Below, piece by piece: positions 6,457-6,571 of a stretch of DNA of 6,571 nucleotides. The notes beneath the pieces are model-generated. The model was not told the DNA's origin. It saw only the letters and a program-made list of their open reading frames with translations, and ran no database searches. Within the stretch, counting starts at the first letter, position 1. Every line of letters begins with the position of its first letter. Source of the stretch: Halodesulfurarchaeum sp. (GTDB taxonomy: Archaea; Halobacteriota; Halobacteria; Halobacteriales; Halobacteriaceae); NCBI GenBank assembly GCA_018334775.1, contig JAGXLJ010000072.1, positions 1 through 6,571 of the forward strand. Reading direction: 5' to 3'. The position numbers were made by a program, and so were the translations under genes.

Positions 6457-6464
6457 TATAAATA
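6457..6464 (+). promoter_or_regulatory. TATA box of the CDGSH-like gene, leaderless spacing
   Basis: TATAAATA is a near-ideal archaeal TATA box in GC-rich surroundings. Its centre is about 27 bp upstream of ATG 6487, so transcription should begin at or beside the start codon, giving a leaderless mRNA. No Shine-Dalgarno sequence is present before the ATG, which agrees. Confidence 0.65.
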
Positions 6465-6469
6465 CTGGG

Positions 6470-6483
6470 CGGACGAAAGTCCG
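6470..6483. promoter_or_regulatory. Palindrome with GAAA loop between TATA box and start codon
   Basis: CGGAC (6470-6474) and GTCCG (6479-6483) are perfect 5-bp arms around GAAA. As DNA it lies between the TATA box and the predicted start site, where a repressor could block transcription. If transcription instead began upstream of 6470, the RNA would form a 5-bp stem capped by a GNRA tetraloop just before the ATG. Either role is unproven. Confidence 0.35.
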
Positions 6484-6486
6484 TGT

Positions 6487-6571
6487 ATGCCCCGAGAAAT
6501 CACCCACGATGCGAACAGTCCCCACCGAATCGACGAGAGCGATATCGACGAGGAAAAGGGAGACATCGCGA
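6487..6571 (+). CDS. Probable CDGSH iron-sulfur domain protein, 3'-partial
   Basis: The first 28 codons of a gene cut off by the window end, reading MPREITHDANSPHRIDESDI then DEEKGDIA. Haloarchaeal CDGSH-type (2Fe-2S) proteins, about 70-80 aa, typically start with a short strand, then a D-E-D-D-I-D-x-E-K-G-D-x-A segment directly before the CxC...CDGSH cluster ligands. This fragment matches that lead-in, but the cysteine/histidine ligands fall beyond the window, so the family call rests on resemblance alone. Such small soluble proteins are thought to act in electron transfer or Fe-S/redox sensing. ATG 6487 is supported by the TATA box about 27 bp upstream, consistent with a leaderless transcript. 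It could instead be another small acidic haloarchaeal protein. Confidence 0.68.
   Translation, partial: MPREITHDANSPHRIDESDIDEEKGDIA

Larger units (their letters stand above)
6065..6486. other. 422-bp region without a confident gene
   Basis: It lies between the oxidoreductase and the CDGSH-like gene. I find no tRNA, rRNA or repeat array. The TTCGAATC at 6200-6207 resembles a tRNA T-loop, but the flanking bases do not form the stem. The right-hand end holds the CDGSH gene promoter. The left three-quarters are open on the reverse strand from 6391 down to 6083. A TTAAAG at 6431-6436 reads CTTTAA on the reverse strand and could be a TATA element for it. Confidence 0.5.

Noticed and set aside
1..6571. 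Mobile element, CRISPR or defence system
   Set aside because: No transposase, integrase, toxin-antitoxin, restriction or Cas motif, no terminal repeats and no spaced direct repeats were seen; the genes are core haloarchaeal ones.

Overview
The window reads as chromosomal DNA from a halophilic euryarchaeon (class Halobacteria). The proteins are acidic with mostly G/C third codon positions, the core genes are archaeal (ribosomal protein S8e, a CDC48-type double AAA+ ATPase of the haloarchaeal CdcH type, RadB), and the promoters have archaeal TATA/BRE elements, some placed for leaderless transcripts. I see no insertion sequence, phage gene, CRISPR array, tRNA or rRNA, so this looks like ordinary core chromosome and not an accessory island. 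Layout from left to right: (1) the ribosomal protein S8e gene on +, lacking only its first few codons; (2) a short convergent gap with a T-tract; (3) the complete cdcH gene on -, 742 codons; (4) a divergent promoter region of about 116 bp containing overlapping inverted repeats; (5) radB on +, for which I prefer an internal GTG start at 2801 giving 230 aa; (6) a 27-bp convergent gap; (7) on -, a 379-aa protein with four CBS domains and a C-terminal domain resembling the HPF/RaiA ribosome-hibernation fold; (8) a divergent promoter region of 93 bp with a clear BRE/TATA and a 6-bp-arm inverted repeat; (9) on +, a 436-aa FAD-dependent oxidoreductase of the protoporphyrinogen-oxidase/amine-oxidase superfamily; (10) a 422-bp stretch with no confident gene, holding one weak reverse-strand frame; (11) the start of a small gene on + that looks like a haloarchaeal CDGSH iron-sulfur protein, behind a strong TATA box placed for leaderless transcription. 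Neighbouring genes alternate strand from S8e to the oxidoreductase, so none of them share an operon. Any co-regulation would run through the two divergent promoter regions (cdcH/radB and CBS-HPF/oxidoreductase). Functional themes are translation (S8e, possibly ribosome hibernation by the CBS-HPF protein), protein unfolding and quality control (CdcH), recombinational repair (RadB) and redox chemistry (oxidoreductase, CDGSH). The most interesting items are the CBS-HPF fusion, which may couple adenine-nucleotide sensing to ribosome inactivation, and the operator-like inverted repeats in all three promoter regions. Both functional ideas are inferences from sequence pattern.
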